Assembly: GCA_030747595.1 (NCBI GenBank)
Contig: JASLKK010000002.1
Coordinates: forward strand, 62,001 to 126,000
Direction of reading: 5' to 3'
Length of the DNA: 64,000 nt
From: Acidimicrobiales bacterium
GTDB taxonomy: Bacteria > Actinomycetota > Acidimicrobiia > Acidimicrobiales > MedAcidi-G1
Positions 32,998 to 41,511 of the stretch are shown here, piece after piece. A program made the translations under genes and the position numbers. Below the pieces are notes generated by a model. The model did not search any database. It saw only the letters and a list, made by a program, of their open reading frames with translations, and had not been told where the DNA came from. Numbering within the stretch: the first letter of the stretch is position 1; each line of letters starts with the position of its first letter.

Positions 32998-33549
32998 GTG
33001 GCTTGGATCCAAACCATCCGTGAGGACGAGTGGGAGGGCCCGCTGGCCGACCTCTACGGCCAGGTGGTCGATGACGCCTATGGCCGGGTGGACAACGTCA
33101 TGCAGATCCACTCCCTTAACCCGAACGCTCTGGCCGGGCACCTCGCCGTCTACCGGTCGGCCATGGCCGGCACGAAGACGCTGCGAAAGGTCGAACGCGA
33201 GTTGGTGGCCCTAGTAGTCAGTCGGTACAACGACTGCCACTACTGAACGGTTCACCACGGGCGCGGTCTGCGCCGACTCCTGAAGGACGACGACCTGCTG
33301 GCCGCCATCGAGGACGACTGGCGCACCGCTGGCCTGTCTGACCAGCGCACAGCGATGTTGGCCTACGCGGAAAAGTTGACCGCCCATCCCGGCGACATGG
33401 TGGAGGCCGACGTGGAGGCCCTGCGGTCCGTCGGCTTCAGTGATCGCGACGTGCTCGACATCTGTGAGGTGGTGGCCTACTACGCCTACGCCAACCGGAT
33501 CGTGGACGGCCTTGGCGTGTCGATGGAGTCGTGGATCCCTGAGGACTGA
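32998..33549 (+). CDS. AhpD-like peroxidase-related protein, probable selenoprotein with TGA read as Sec
   Basis: Read through one in-frame TGA at 33244-33246, the gene gives 183 residues matching the peroxidase-related AhpD/CMD family: GPLADLYGQVVDDAYGRVDN, SLNPNALAGHLAVYRSAM, ERELVALVVSRYNDCHY, then TVHHGRGLRRLL. The TGA falls exactly where the family has the second Cys of its CxxC redox motif (NDCHY-C-xxHHG). Both sides stay in frame with no other stop, and the downstream part keeps the family end DILDI-like LDICEVVAYYAYANRIVDGLGV. A hairpin like a bacterial SECIS starts 13 nt after the TGA. The start is GTG 32998 with GGGGAGGA 7 nt upstream. The sequence cannot rule out a simple nonsense mutation, but the position and hairpin argue against it. 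Confidence 0.85.
33244..33284 (+). promoter_or_regulatory. Candidate bacterial SECIS element after the TGA
   Basis: GGCGC-GGTCT-GCGCC (33260-33274) forms a 5-bp stem with loop GGTCT. An outer pairing TTCA (33251-33254) with TGAA (33281-33284) can extend it. The loop begins at nucleotide 19 after the TGA, and the GGUCU loop is the same as that recognised by SelB in E. coli fdhF, at the same distance as far as I recall. Confidence 0.7.
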
Positions 33550-33581
33550 CCGGTCGGTGTCGGGTCACGGGGACCTGGGGA

Positions 33582-34619
33582 TCAGCTGAAGGCGGGGATG
33601 ACCTCGTCGCAGAACAGCTCCATGGACCGCTTCTGCTCGTTGAGCCCCAGGCCGAGGCTGGCGTAGTAGATGAACTCGTCCACGCCGAGCACTTCGTAGC
33701 GTCGGAGTTTGGCGATCACCTCGTCGGGGGTGCCGAATAGGAGATTTTCGCTCAACGTGGCCGGTTCGTAGTCCGCAGCGTTGGTCACCTGGTCCATGGG
33801 GATGGTTGCCGGGAATCCGTCTTGCACGTCGCCCAGGTTCTTGAACAGGTTCTCGAACTGGCTGAGCTGCTGTTGGGCGGCCTTCACGGGCACCATCCAC
33901 TGATCGGCCGAGTCGTACACCGCGGTGTGGCGCATCAGCGCCCATGTGGGCCGGGGTGCCTCGGGGCAGGCGGCGATCGAGGCGTCCAACTGTTCCCTGT
34001 AGAGCTCGGCCTCGGCAAACGGTCGGGCGATGGGCCACGACATGACATTGCACCCGTTGGCCACTGCGTAGTCGAACGTGATGGGTGACCGGGCGGCCAC
34101 CCAGATCGGCGGGTGGGGCTGCTGGACTGGTTTGGGTACCGATGTCGACGTCGGGAACGACCAGAACTCACCGTCGTGGGCATAGTCGCCAGCCCACAAC
34201 TCTTTGAGGACGGGCAGCATCTCCTGCATGTAGCGCCAAGCGTCGGACTGCTTAAGGCCGGGGCGCATCCGGTCGAACTCGCGCTGGTAGGCCCCCGATC
34301 CGATGCCGAACTCGAGGCGGCCGTCACTCACCAGGTCCAGGAACGCCGCTTCGCCGGCCAGCTTGATGGGGTTCCAGTAGGCGGCCACGGCTACCGCGGT
34401 GCCCAGGCGGATCCGGCTGGTATGGCCGGCCCACCACGTCAGAATCTGCAGCGGGTTGGGGGCGATGGTCATCTCAAGGGCGTGGTGCTCAGCGGCCCAT
34501 GCAGTGGTGAATCCTCCGGCCTCGGCCATCTGGACCATCTCGAGGGTGTGGCGGGCCACGTCGTCCATGGCGAGCGAGTCGTCGAGCCGCTCCAGGTTGA
34601 TGGCCAGTTGGAACTTCAT
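33582..34619 (-). CDS. Luciferase-like (LLM class) flavin-dependent oxidoreductase
   Basis: A 345-residue monooxygenase of the bacterial luciferase family with AEHHALEMTIAPNPL, TSRIRLGTAVAVAAYWNPIKLAGEAAFLD in part, and GRLEFGIGSGAYQREFDRM. These correspond to the TIM-barrel FMN-binding segments. The family oxidises diverse substrates with reduced FMN and O2. It overlaps the upstream ThDP gene in an ATGA junction and is the last gene of a four-gene operon (PhyH, alpha/beta hydrolase, ThDP enzyme, LLM). Substrate is unknown. Confidence 0.87.
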   Translation of the reverse strand: MKFQLAINLERLDDSLAMDDVARHTLEMVQMAEAGGFTTAWAAEHHALEMTIAPNPLQILTWWAGHTSRIRLGTAVAVAAYWNPIKLAGEAAFLDLVSDGRLEFGIGSGAYQREFDRMRPGLKQSDAWRYMQEMLPVLKELWAGDYAHDGEFWSFPTSTSVPKPVQQPHPPIWVAARSPITFDYAVANGCNVMSWPIARPFAEAELYREQLDASIAACPEAPRPTWALMRHTAVYDSADQWMVPVKAAQQQLSQFENLFKNLGDVQDGFPATIPMDQVTNAADYEPATLSENLLFGTPDEVIAKLRRYEVLGVDEFIYYASLGLGLNEQKRSMELFCDEVIPAFS

Positions 34620-36361
34620 GAAAGTTTCTCCGAGTTGGGGTCGGTGGGGGTTCGATGGGCGAACGAGTCGCGTCGGAAGCTATAGAGCGCATCGCCGTCC
34701 ACCTCGACGACGACCACGGCGGGGCGACCCGACTCAAGCCCAGCCCGGACGGCCTCGCCCACCTCGTCAATACGTTCGGCTCGTAGACCGACGGCTCCGT
34801 AGAGTTCGGCGACCCGTTCGAACGGGGGGCTGTGCACGTCTGCGCCGATGTATCGGCCGTCGAAGAAGTCGCGCTGGTAGGCCTTTTCGGCGCCCCAGCA
34901 GCCGTTGTCCATGACCACGGTGACAGTAGGGATGTCATGGCTGACCGCCGTGGACAGCTCCGACAGCGTCATACCGAATCCGCCATCACCCATCAGGCTG
35001 ATCACCGGGCGGTCGGGACGGGCCAGCTTTACGCCAAGGCCGCAGGCGAAAGAGAAGCCTACGAGGCCGAAGTCCAGGGGACTGAACAGGCAGGGAGGCT
35101 CGAAGTGGTCGAGGGCGTCGGTGGCCTGTAGGCACAGCGTCCCGGCATCCAAGGTGATCATGGCGTCACGGGGCAGTACGGCTCGCAGCTCGCGGAACAG
35201 GCCCGAGGGCTGGATTGGGTAGGCGCTGGATGCCTGCTCCTCACGCCTGACTTGGTGGGCGGCCCGGTCGTCGGCGAAAGTCCGGGCCCACTTGGCGTCT
35301 GTGGTCCCGTCTCCCCTAACGGAGACTAGGGCGGCGGCCAACTGCCCGGCCACCGTCGGGGCATCGCCGTGGATGCCGACCTCGACGGGGAAGAACCGGC
35401 CGATGGCCGTGGGCTCGACCTCCACCTGGATGATCGCAGCGTTCCGGTTGACGTTGTCCCACGAATAGAAGGTTGAGTTGAACCCGAGCCGGGTACCCAG
35501 GGCGAGGATGACGTCGGCCTCGCACACCAGACGGGACGCCACCGGATTGCCACGGGGACCCATTTGCCCGGCGCACAGCCGGTGGTCGGCGGGGATCGCA
35601 TCTCCGTGGCCGGGCGAGGTGGCGATAGGGGCGTCCAGCTTCTCGGCCAGGTCAATCACCTCGGCGAATCGACCCCCATTTTTGATCCCGGCGCCAGCCA
35701 CGATGACCGGCCGCTCAGCTGTGGTCAACAGGGCAGCAGCCTGCTGCACCGGCACGTCGGCACCGGCTGGCAGGTCGACCACCCGGGTAGCCGCGGGGTC
35801 CCACGGCGGGTCGAAGTTGGCGGTGCCGGCCAGCACGTCGCGGGGGAGGTTCAGGTGGACGGGCCCTCGCCGGGGGGACAACGCGACCCGGAACGCCTCG
35901 CGAATCATTTCGGGGATCCGTTCGGTAGACGGGACGGTCCAGGTCCGCTTCGTGATGGGGCGAAACAGGGCGTCCTGATCGACCTCTTGGAAGGCGTCGC
36001 GGTAGACGTGGCTGGTTGCCAGTGCACCAGCCAGGGACACCACCGGCGAGAAGGCTGCCGCGGCCTGGGCCACTCCGGTCACCAAGTTGGTGGCACCGGG
36101 GCCGTTCTGCCCGGCTAGGACTACCCCGGCCCTGCCGGAGGCCCGGGCGTACCCGTCAGCCATGTGCGTGCCGGTGCGCTCGTCGTGGACACCGATATAG
36201 GTGATGTCGTCGGCGTCGTGGAGCCCGTCGAACAACTCCATGGCAGCCGAGCCGATCAGTCCAAATACGTGGCGGACCCCCTCGACCTGCAGGGCTTCTA
36301 CCGCGGCAAGGCCACCGGACATGGCCTGCGGTTCGGTACGTCGTTGCGGGTCTGTCGCCAT
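34616..36361 (-). CDS. Thiamine-diphosphate enzyme related to sulfoacetaldehyde acetyltransferase
   Basis: This 581-residue ThDP enzyme has the Pyr-domain segment FGLIGSAAMELFDGL, a glutamate in HDERTGTHMADGY for cofactor activation, QNGPGATNLVTGVAQAAAAFSP, and the PP-domain motif GDGGFGMTLSELSTAV with NGCWGAEKAYQRDFFDGRYIG. The last segment parallels the WGAEK block of the Xsc gene at 50.4 kb, and the GSAAM opening resembles Xsc GSAMM/GSAFM rather than acetolactate synthase. It is a paralog of Xsc with uncertain substrate. Overlaps with neighbours on both sides indicate one operon with LLM and the alpha/beta hydrolase. Confidence 0.8.
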   Translation of the reverse strand: MATDPQRRTEPQAMSGGLAAVEALQVEGVRHVFGLIGSAAMELFDGLHDADDITYIGVHDERTGTHMADGYARASGRAGVVLAGQNGPGATNLVTGVAQAAAAFSPVVSLAGALATSHVYRDAFQEVDQDALFRPITKRTWTVPSTERIPEMIREAFRVALSPRRGPVHLNLPRDVLAGTANFDPPWDPAATRVVDLPAGADVPVQQAAALLTTAERPVIVAGAGIKNGGRFAEVIDLAEKLDAPIATSPGHGDAIPADHRLCAGQMGPRGNPVASRLVCEADVILALGTRLGFNSTFYSWDNVNRNAAIIQVEVEPTAIGRFFPVEVGIHGDAPTVAGQLAAALVSVRGDGTTDAKWARTFADDRAAHQVRREEQASSAYPIQPSGLFRELRAVLPRDAMITLDAGTLCLQATDALDHFEPPCLFSPLDFGLVGFSFACGLGVKLARPDRPVISLMGDGGFGMTLSELSTAVSHDIPTVTVVMDNGCWGAEKAYQRDFFDGRYIGADVHSPPFERVAELYGAVGLRAERIDEVGEAVRAGLESGRPAVVVVEVDGDALYSFRRDSFAHRTPTDPNSEKLS

Positions 36362-37125
36362 CAGCCGGGGAGTCTTCCCGATCCGGCGAGGAAGTGCACA
36401 AGGGGATCGGCGAACCGGTCGGGTGCCTCCAGCAAACCAAGGTGGCGGACCCCGGGGACGATGACGACCTCCCCGGAGGAGGCCTCGGAGGCGATGGCCC
36501 GGGCCATGTCGGGGGTACTGCCTGAGTCGTAGTCCCCAGTCATGGCGAGTAGAGGCAGGTCAGGTAGGAAATTTGGTCGGACCAGCTCGTCGACGCCAGT
36601 AGCCAGCACATGACGGGCCCGGGCGAGGGCTTCGCTGTCGGCGGCCAGGACACGTCGACGGACGTCGGCCACCACCTCTGGCTGATCGTCACGGAACTCC
36701 GGAGTGAACCAACGGTCCAGGGTGACGTCGATGGTGGACGCCATGCCCCACCGCGCAGTGGCGGTGGCCCGCTCCTCGACCAGGCGTTGAGCCTCGGGGC
36801 TCCGCTTATGCGGCGACGCGATGACCACCAGACCGGCCACCCGGTCCGGGTGGTCCATGCCCACCCGACGGTTGATCATGCCGCCCAGAGAGAATCCGAC
36901 CAGCACAGCCCGGTCGATGCCGTGGTCATCCATGACCGTGATGGCATGGTCGGCGAAGGCCCGCAGCGTGGGCTCGACGAGTGGGTCCGGGGCGACACCG
37001 TGGCCCGGGAGATCGTAGGACACCACCTGACGATCAGCCTCGAGCGCCGGGAGCATCCCGTCCCAGATGGTCCGGTCCAGCCCGATCCCGTGGATGAGGA
37101 CCAGCGGCGGGCTGGCAGCGGTCAC
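36361..37125 (-). CDS. Alpha/beta hydrolase
   Basis: A 254-residue protein with the fold hallmarks: VLIHGIGLDRTIWDGM (oxyanion HG), VSYDLPGHG, the nucleophile elbow VGFSLGGM with Ser in GFSLG, Asp in TGDYDSG and His in GVRHLGLLEAP. Closest in layout to 3-oxoadipate enol-lactonase or haloperoxidase-type hydrolases. The start is GTG 37125, overlapping the PhyH stop by 4 bp. It touches the downstream ThDP gene by 1 bp. Probably acts in the same pathway; the substrate is unknown. Confidence 0.87.
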   Translation of the reverse strand: MTAASPPLVLIHGIGLDRTIWDGMLPALEADRQVVSYDLPGHGVAPDPLVEPTLRAFADHAITVMDDHGIDRAVLVGFSLGGMINRRVGMDHPDRVAGLVVIASPHKRSPEAQRLVEERATATARWGMASTIDVTLDRWFTPEFRDDQPEVVADVRRRVLAADSEALARARHVLATGVDELVRPNFLPDLPLLAMTGDYDSGSTPDMARAIASEASSGEVVIVPGVRHLGLLEAPDRFADPLVHFLAGSGRLPG

Positions 37126-37955
37126 CCGAATCCGAGGGGCAGCATGGGGAACCAGTCTTCGCGGAGGCGCTGACCGTCAACCATGTCGTGGCCGTCGAAC
37201 GGCGGCGAGGTGGTGCCCCGGCGCTGCACGTAGCGGGCGTCGTCTCCGACCATGCGCAGCGAGAACGCCCGCCGGAGGTTCGCCGACCCTCGGGCGCCGT
37301 GGACGGTCCGGTAGTGGAAGGCCACGGCGTCGCCCGGCTCGCACGCCCACTCCATGACCTCGAACCGGTCGGGTTCGGCGTCGGGATCTGGTGCCGGCTG
37401 GAAGCCTCCGCTGTGGGTCGTGTGGTCGTCGCCGTAAAAGCCGGTCATGGTGGTCCAGCTCACCGGATGGACGGCCTCGTCCCATAGGTGGGACCCGCGG
37501 ATCAGACGGAGGGTGGCCTCTGTCGGCACGGGGTCCAGTGGGATCCAGATGCTGACCGTCTGTGGGCCGTCCACGAAGTAGTAAGGAGCGTCGCAGTGCC
37601 AGGGGGTCGGACGGGGCGCACCCGGCTCCTTGACCAGCACGTGCTCGTGGAACAACTGCACGGTCTCGGAGCGCATCAGTCCGGCGGCCACGTCGGCAAT
37701 GCCCGAATCGAAAGCGAACCGCTCGAACTCGGGGATGCGAGACCAGTTGCAGTAGTCGTCCCAGAAGCGTCCGGCGTCATCAGCGGTGCCGTTGTCGTCG
37801 AAGAACTCGCTGGGTTCAGCCTCGTTGCGGGCTATTCCGGCGGCCAACTCGTCGACCCAGTCGGCGAACAGCCCCTCAAGGTGCACGGCTCCGTCGGCGG
37901 CGAACGCGTCGGCCAACTCGTCGGAGATGGGAGGCGCGGTCGCGTGGTCGGTCAC
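37122..37955 (-). CDS. Phytanoyl-CoA dioxygenase (PhyH) family protein
   Basis: A 277-residue Fe(II)/2-oxoglutarate-dependent dioxygenase. The facial triad is visible as HxD in PTPWHCDAPYYF and the distal His in FHYRTVHGARGSANLRR, with the following Arg binding 2-oxoglutarate. The start is taken as GTG 37955 since the longer open frame overlaps the LysR gene. It is the first gene of the minus-strand operon, 41 bp from the divergent LysR gene. Substrate is unknown; family members hydroxylate small acids, amines or ectoine. Confidence 0.85.
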   Translation of the reverse strand: MTDHATAPPISDELADAFAADGAVHLEGLFADWVDELAAGIARNEAEPSEFFDDNGTADDAGRFWDDYCNWSRIPEFERFAFDSGIADVAAGLMRSETVQLFHEHVLVKEPGAPRPTPWHCDAPYYFVDGPQTVSIWIPLDPVPTEATLRLIRGSHLWDEAVHPVSWTTMTGFYGDDHTTHSGGFQPAPDPDAEPDRFEVMEWACEPGDAVAFHYRTVHGARGSANLRRAFSLRMVGDDARYVQRRGTTSPPFDGHDMVDGQRLREDWFPMLPLGFG

Positions 37956-37996
37956 CCGGGGAGGATACGTCGCCCCATCTCCGCGATGCTTGGGGG

Positions 37997-38914
37997 ATGC
38001 GGAAGGTGACGTTGCGTGAGTTGGAGCACTTCGTGGCCCTTGCCGAGCATGGTTCGGTGACCGGGGCGGCCCGGGCCATCGGGCTGTCCCAGCCCGCCAT
38101 GTCGACCTCGCTGCAGGAGCTGGAGAGGGCTCTCGGGGTGACACTGTTCGTGCGGCACCGGGGTCGTGGCCTCGGCCTGTTGGCGGAGGGCGAGGCGCTA
38201 TTGGTGGAGGCCCGGGAGCTGCTAGCCCGGGCGGCCGAACTCGAAGAGCGTATGTCGGCCTCGTCGGACGGCTCGGCGGGGCGGCTGGTGCTGGGTTCTC
38301 TGACCACCGCTGCGCCCATCGTGGTGCCGTCTCTGGTCCGTCGGTTTCGTGACCGGCATCCGGGGGTGGATGTGGAGATTCGGACCGGGGCCCAGGCCGA
38401 GTTGTTGGAGGCGGTGGCGTCCGGTGCGCTTCATGCGGCGTTGACCTACGACCTGGGGCTGGGCTCCGGTATCCGCTTCGTCCGGTTGGCCGATTCGGCA
38501 CCCCACGTGCTGGTGGCCGCTGACCACCGACTGGCCATTGAGGTAGCGGTGGGCCTCGATCAACTGGTCGACGACCCGTTCGTGATGCTGGACCTGTCGA
38601 CCAGCCGCGAGTACTACACGTCGCTGTTTCTGGCTGCCGGGGTGTCGATGCGTCCGGCCATGACGGTGACCGACCTCTCGTTGGTGCGTTCGCTGGTCGG
38701 CAATGGGTTTGGGTGGTCGCTGGGCAACCACGTCCCGGCGCGGGACGAGGCCCAGGACGGTTCCCGGGTGGCCTATGTCTCGTTGAGGACCGACGTACCG
38801 CCGTTGGGCCTTGGCTTGGCCTGCCGGAGCGCTGATCGTGGTCCGGCCGTGCTGGATGCCTTCACGGAGTTCGCCAGTTCGTCGCTGCGATTCCCACGAC
38901 AGTTGGAAGACTGA
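37997..38914 (+). CDS. LysR-family transcriptional regulator
   Basis: A 305-residue protein with N-terminal winged helix (LRELEHFVALAEHGSVTGAARAIGLSQPAMSTSLQELE, key part GAARAIGLSQPAMSTSLQ) and a periplasmic-binding-type effector domain from residue 92. It is divergent from the PhyH/hydrolase/ThDP/LLM operon across 41 bp and precedes the M20/Rieske operon on its own strand. It probably controls one or both. No clear T-N11-A site could be picked in the short gap. Confidence 0.9.
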   Translation: MRKVTLRELEHFVALAEHGSVTGAARAIGLSQPAMSTSLQELERALGVTLFVRHRGRGLGLLAEGEALLVEARELLARAAELEERMSASSDGSAGRLVLGSLTTAAPIVVPSLVRRFRDRHPGVDVEIRTGAQAELLEAVASGALHAALTYDLGLGSGIRFVRLADSAPHVLVAADHRLAIEVAVGLDQLVDDPFVMLDLSTSREYYTSLFLAAGVSMRPAMTVTDLSLVRSLVGNGFGWSLGNHVPARDEAQDGSRVAYVSLRTDVPPLGLGLACRSADRGPAVLDAFTEFASSSLRFPRQLED

Positions 38915-38977
38915 CCGTTCTATATAGGTAATACGAATCCAGTAGATCAAAAGCATCCCTTTGACGGATGGCTCGAC

Positions 38978-40186
38978 ATGCACCAGCATTTGGGGGTGCC
39001 TTCGATCTCCATCCCTTCGATCCCTGCTGTGGCGGACCTGCTGGGGGAGCTAGTGGCGTACCCCACCGAGAGTTGCTCTCCCAACGTCGACTTCATCGAC
39101 CACTACGCGGATCGGGCCCGGAGGATCGGCGCTGCGGTCGACGTGGTGTCCGGTGAGGCGGGGCGAGCCAACCTGCACCTCCGCTTCGGTCCGGATGCAC
39201 CGGGCGGGATCCTGTTGTCGGGTCATACCGACGTGGTTCCCGCCGGGACTGGTTGGGATACAGATCCCTACGTCCTCACCGAGGTGGACGGACGACTTGC
39301 CGCCCGCGGTACCACCGACATGAAGGGCTTCTTGGCCGCCACACTCGTGCTGCTTGAGGAGATCGACGTTGACTCCCTCCGGGCCCCGGTCCACCTGGGC
39401 CTCAGTTACGACGAGGAGGTCGGCTGCATCGGCGTACGGGGTCTGCTCGACGTGCTGGCTACCGGGTCCACGGGTGCCGGAACGTGTGCCCCTGAGGTCG
39501 TGGTGGTGGGCGAACCTACGGGGATGCGACTATGCAACGCCCACGCCGGCAAGGTCGCCCACCGGATCGATCTCACTGCGGCTTCCGGGCATTCCAGCCG
39601 GGCCGGGACTGAACCGACCGCTGTACACGAGGGCGCTGCTCTGGTTGCGCTGGTCCAAGGCCTGAACGATTCCGATCGCGGCATCAGCGCCAACGTGGGA
39701 TCGATTCACGGCGGGGTGGCGGTCAACGTGTTGGCCCCGTCGTGCACGCTCGAGTTCGAGGTGCGTCATCGGGCCGACACCGATCCCGACGAGGTGCTGG
39801 CCGGTGTCCTGGACGCGGTGGCCGACGCCGATCGGCGACTGTCGGCCGTGGGCGGACGTGCCACCTCCGAGTTGTTCATTGGCTACCCGGGCCTGGACAC
39901 CGATCCCTCGCTGGCCCCGGTCGTCGCCATGGCCGACCTGGTGGGTTGCGGCGCACCGGGCACCGTGGCGTTTGGTACCGAGGCCGGCCTTTACGCCGAC
40001 CGGTTGGGCGTGCCGTCGGTCATCGTCGGACCCGGCGACATCGCAGACGCCCACCGTCCCAACGAGACGGTGGCCCCCGACCAACTTGAGCGGTGCGGTG
40101 ACGTGCTGCGTCGAACCATCCACCGTTTCTGTTCCGACGACGGCTCGGCCGTTGCAGGGACTGTCCCAGTTGACCGTCTCAGTTAA
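38978..40186 (+). CDS. M20-family deacylase (ArgE/DapE type)
   Basis: A 402-residue metallopeptidase-fold amidohydrolase. Zinc-site motifs are SGHTDVVPAG, ARGTTDMKGF, the catalytic SYDEEVGCIG and a later VVGEPTG, with ASGHSSRAG in the lid domain. It is of acetylornithine-deacetylase type, removing an acyl group from an amino acid. It leads a plus-strand operon (13-bp gap to the next gene) with an acyl-CoA-dehydrogenase-like, Rid, Rieske and other genes, so its substrate is probably an intermediate of that pathway rather than arginine biosynthesis. Confidence 0.87.
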   Translation: MHQHLGVPSISIPSIPAVADLLGELVAYPTESCSPNVDFIDHYADRARRIGAAVDVVSGEAGRANLHLRFGPDAPGGILLSGHTDVVPAGTGWDTDPYVLTEVDGRLAARGTTDMKGFLAATLVLLEEIDVDSLRAPVHLGLSYDEEVGCIGVRGLLDVLATGSTGAGTCAPEVVVVGEPTGMRLCNAHAGKVAHRIDLTAASGHSSRAGTEPTAVHEGAALVALVQGLNDSDRGISANVGSIHGGVAVNVLAPSCTLEFEVRHRADTDPDEVLAGVLDAVADADRRLSAVGGRATSELFIGYPGLDTDPSLAPVVAMADLVGCGAPGTVAFGTEAGLYADRLGVPSVIVGPGDIADAHRPNETVAPDQLERCGDVLRRTIHRFCSDDGSAVAGTVPVDRLS

Positions 40187-40199
40187 GGGAGACCCCCCC

Positions 40200-41453
40200 A
40201 TGAGTACCGCTACCGAAGAGAAGTTCACCACCGACCCGTGGCCCGAGTCCCCCGAAACCGGCGAGGTCCTAGCCCGGGTCGATGCCCTGGGCCCGGTCTG
40301 GCGGGAGCGCGCTCGCGCTCTAGACGAAGCCGTCGAGTTCCCGCACGAGAACTTCGCTGAGGCCAAGGCTGCCGGTCTACACGCCCTCTGCCTCCCCACC
40401 GAGTACGGCGGCGCTGGCTGGTGGCTGCCCGGTCGCTTCAGTCCCTGGTACAAGGTGCTGGAGCGAATGGCCCGGTGGGAGACCAACACTGCCCAGTTGC
40501 TCCAGGTGCACAACCATGCGGCGGGCATTATCGCCTTCCACTCCACGCCTGAGCAGCGCGACCGGTTCCTTCCCGACATCGCTGATGGGGCCTTTTGTGC
40601 CTCGTTGGGCTCGGAGGCGCACCTGTACGAGAACGGCGCTGAGGTCCTCGAGTCCGAGTTGACCCAAGTCGACGGCGGTTACCGACTGACGGCCCGCAAG
40701 GGATTCGCCTCGGTCGCCGCTGCCGCCAAGTACCTGATGGTGTGGTGTGCCGTGGAGGGTGACACGCCGTATGCGGGTCGGATGGTGTTCGCGGTGGTGG
40801 AGGTGGACTGGGAGGGCGTCGAGTTGTTGGACGACTGGCAGATGTTGGGTATGCGATCCACCATCTCCTGTGGCGTGAAGTTCGACGACGTGTTCGTGCC
40901 CGACAGCCACGTGGTGGGCACCCCTGGCGGGTGGGTCACCGAGGACCAACGCACCTTCTCCTGTGCATACGCCGCCAACCACCTGGGTTCGGCCCAGGGG
41001 GCTTTCGACTTCCTGACTGACTACATCGGCGGGCGCCCCGACCTGGCTGGGTCGGAGGCTGTACGGGTGAAGCTAGGCCAGATGGACGCCCAGCTATTCG
41101 CCGCCCGATCCTGCCTGTACGCCACAGCGGCCCGGCTGGACCGGGGCGACGATCCTGACGAGTGCGAGGCCGATGCGGTGCGCACTATGCATCTGGCCAA
41201 GGACGCGGTACTGACCATCCCCTACCAAGGATTCGACCTGGTAGGCGCCCGGGCCTGCCACGAGCGGTACCCGCTGGGCCAGATGATGCGTGACGCCCGG
41301 ACCTTTACCCTCCACTTCAGGGACGACCTTTACGTGGAGCGCCTGGCCCAATTGGCCCTCGGTAAGGGCTTCTTGCCCAAGGGCGGCCGCGGGGGATCCA
41401 CTCCCTTCGAGGAGGGGGCGGGGGCTACGGCCCAGGCCACCGCTGGGGCATGA
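40200..41453 (+). CDS. Acyl-CoA dehydrogenase-like flavoprotein
   Basis: A 417-residue protein of the acyl-CoA dehydrogenase fold. It has the N-terminal helices (LPTEYGGAGW), the flavin-contact region SLGSEAHLYENG, the beta-domain TARKGFASVAAAAKYLMVWC in part and DVFVPDSHVVG, then the C-terminal four-helix bundle with GFDLVGARACHERYPLGQMMRDAR in part. Relatives of this sort include flavin-dependent monooxygenases of the DszC type as well as dehydrogenases, so the reaction is uncertain. I chose ATG 40200. It is the second gene of the operon. Confidence 0.82.
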   Translation: MSTATEEKFTTDPWPESPETGEVLARVDALGPVWRERARALDEAVEFPHENFAEAKAAGLHALCLPTEYGGAGWWLPGRFSPWYKVLERMARWETNTAQLLQVHNHAAGIIAFHSTPEQRDRFLPDIADGAFCASLGSEAHLYENGAEVLESELTQVDGGYRLTARKGFASVAAAAKYLMVWCAVEGDTPYAGRMVFAVVEVDWEGVELLDDWQMLGMRSTISCGVKFDDVFVPDSHVVGTPGGWVTEDQRTFSCAYAANHLGSAQGAFDFLTDYIGGRPDLAGSEAVRVKLGQMDAQLFAARSCLYATAARLDRGDDPDECEADAVRTMHLAKDAVLTIPYQGFDLVGARACHERYPLGQMMRDARTFTLHFRDDLYVERLAQLALGKGFLPKGGRGGSTPFEEGAGATAQATAGA

Positions 41454-41511
41454 TCTGCTCCACCCGAACGCCGCCATCCACGCCGTCAGTTATGAGAAAG
41501 CGTCCGACGCC

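Noticed and set aside
33244-33246. Nonsense mutation or sequencing error in the AhpD-like gene
   Set aside because: The TGA sits at the exact redox-Cys position, the remaining frame is intact, and a SECIS-like hairpin follows at the expected distance. Selenocysteine explains all three.
37956-37996. LysR T-N11-A binding box in the gap before LysR
   Set aside because: Several weak matches exist in this 41-bp GC-rich gap; none had convincing dyad symmetry.
37956-38501. N-terminal extension of the PhyH protein into the LysR gene
   Set aside because: The extra residues are a Pro/Arg-rich antisense reading of LysR; PhyH homology starts at the GTG 37955.
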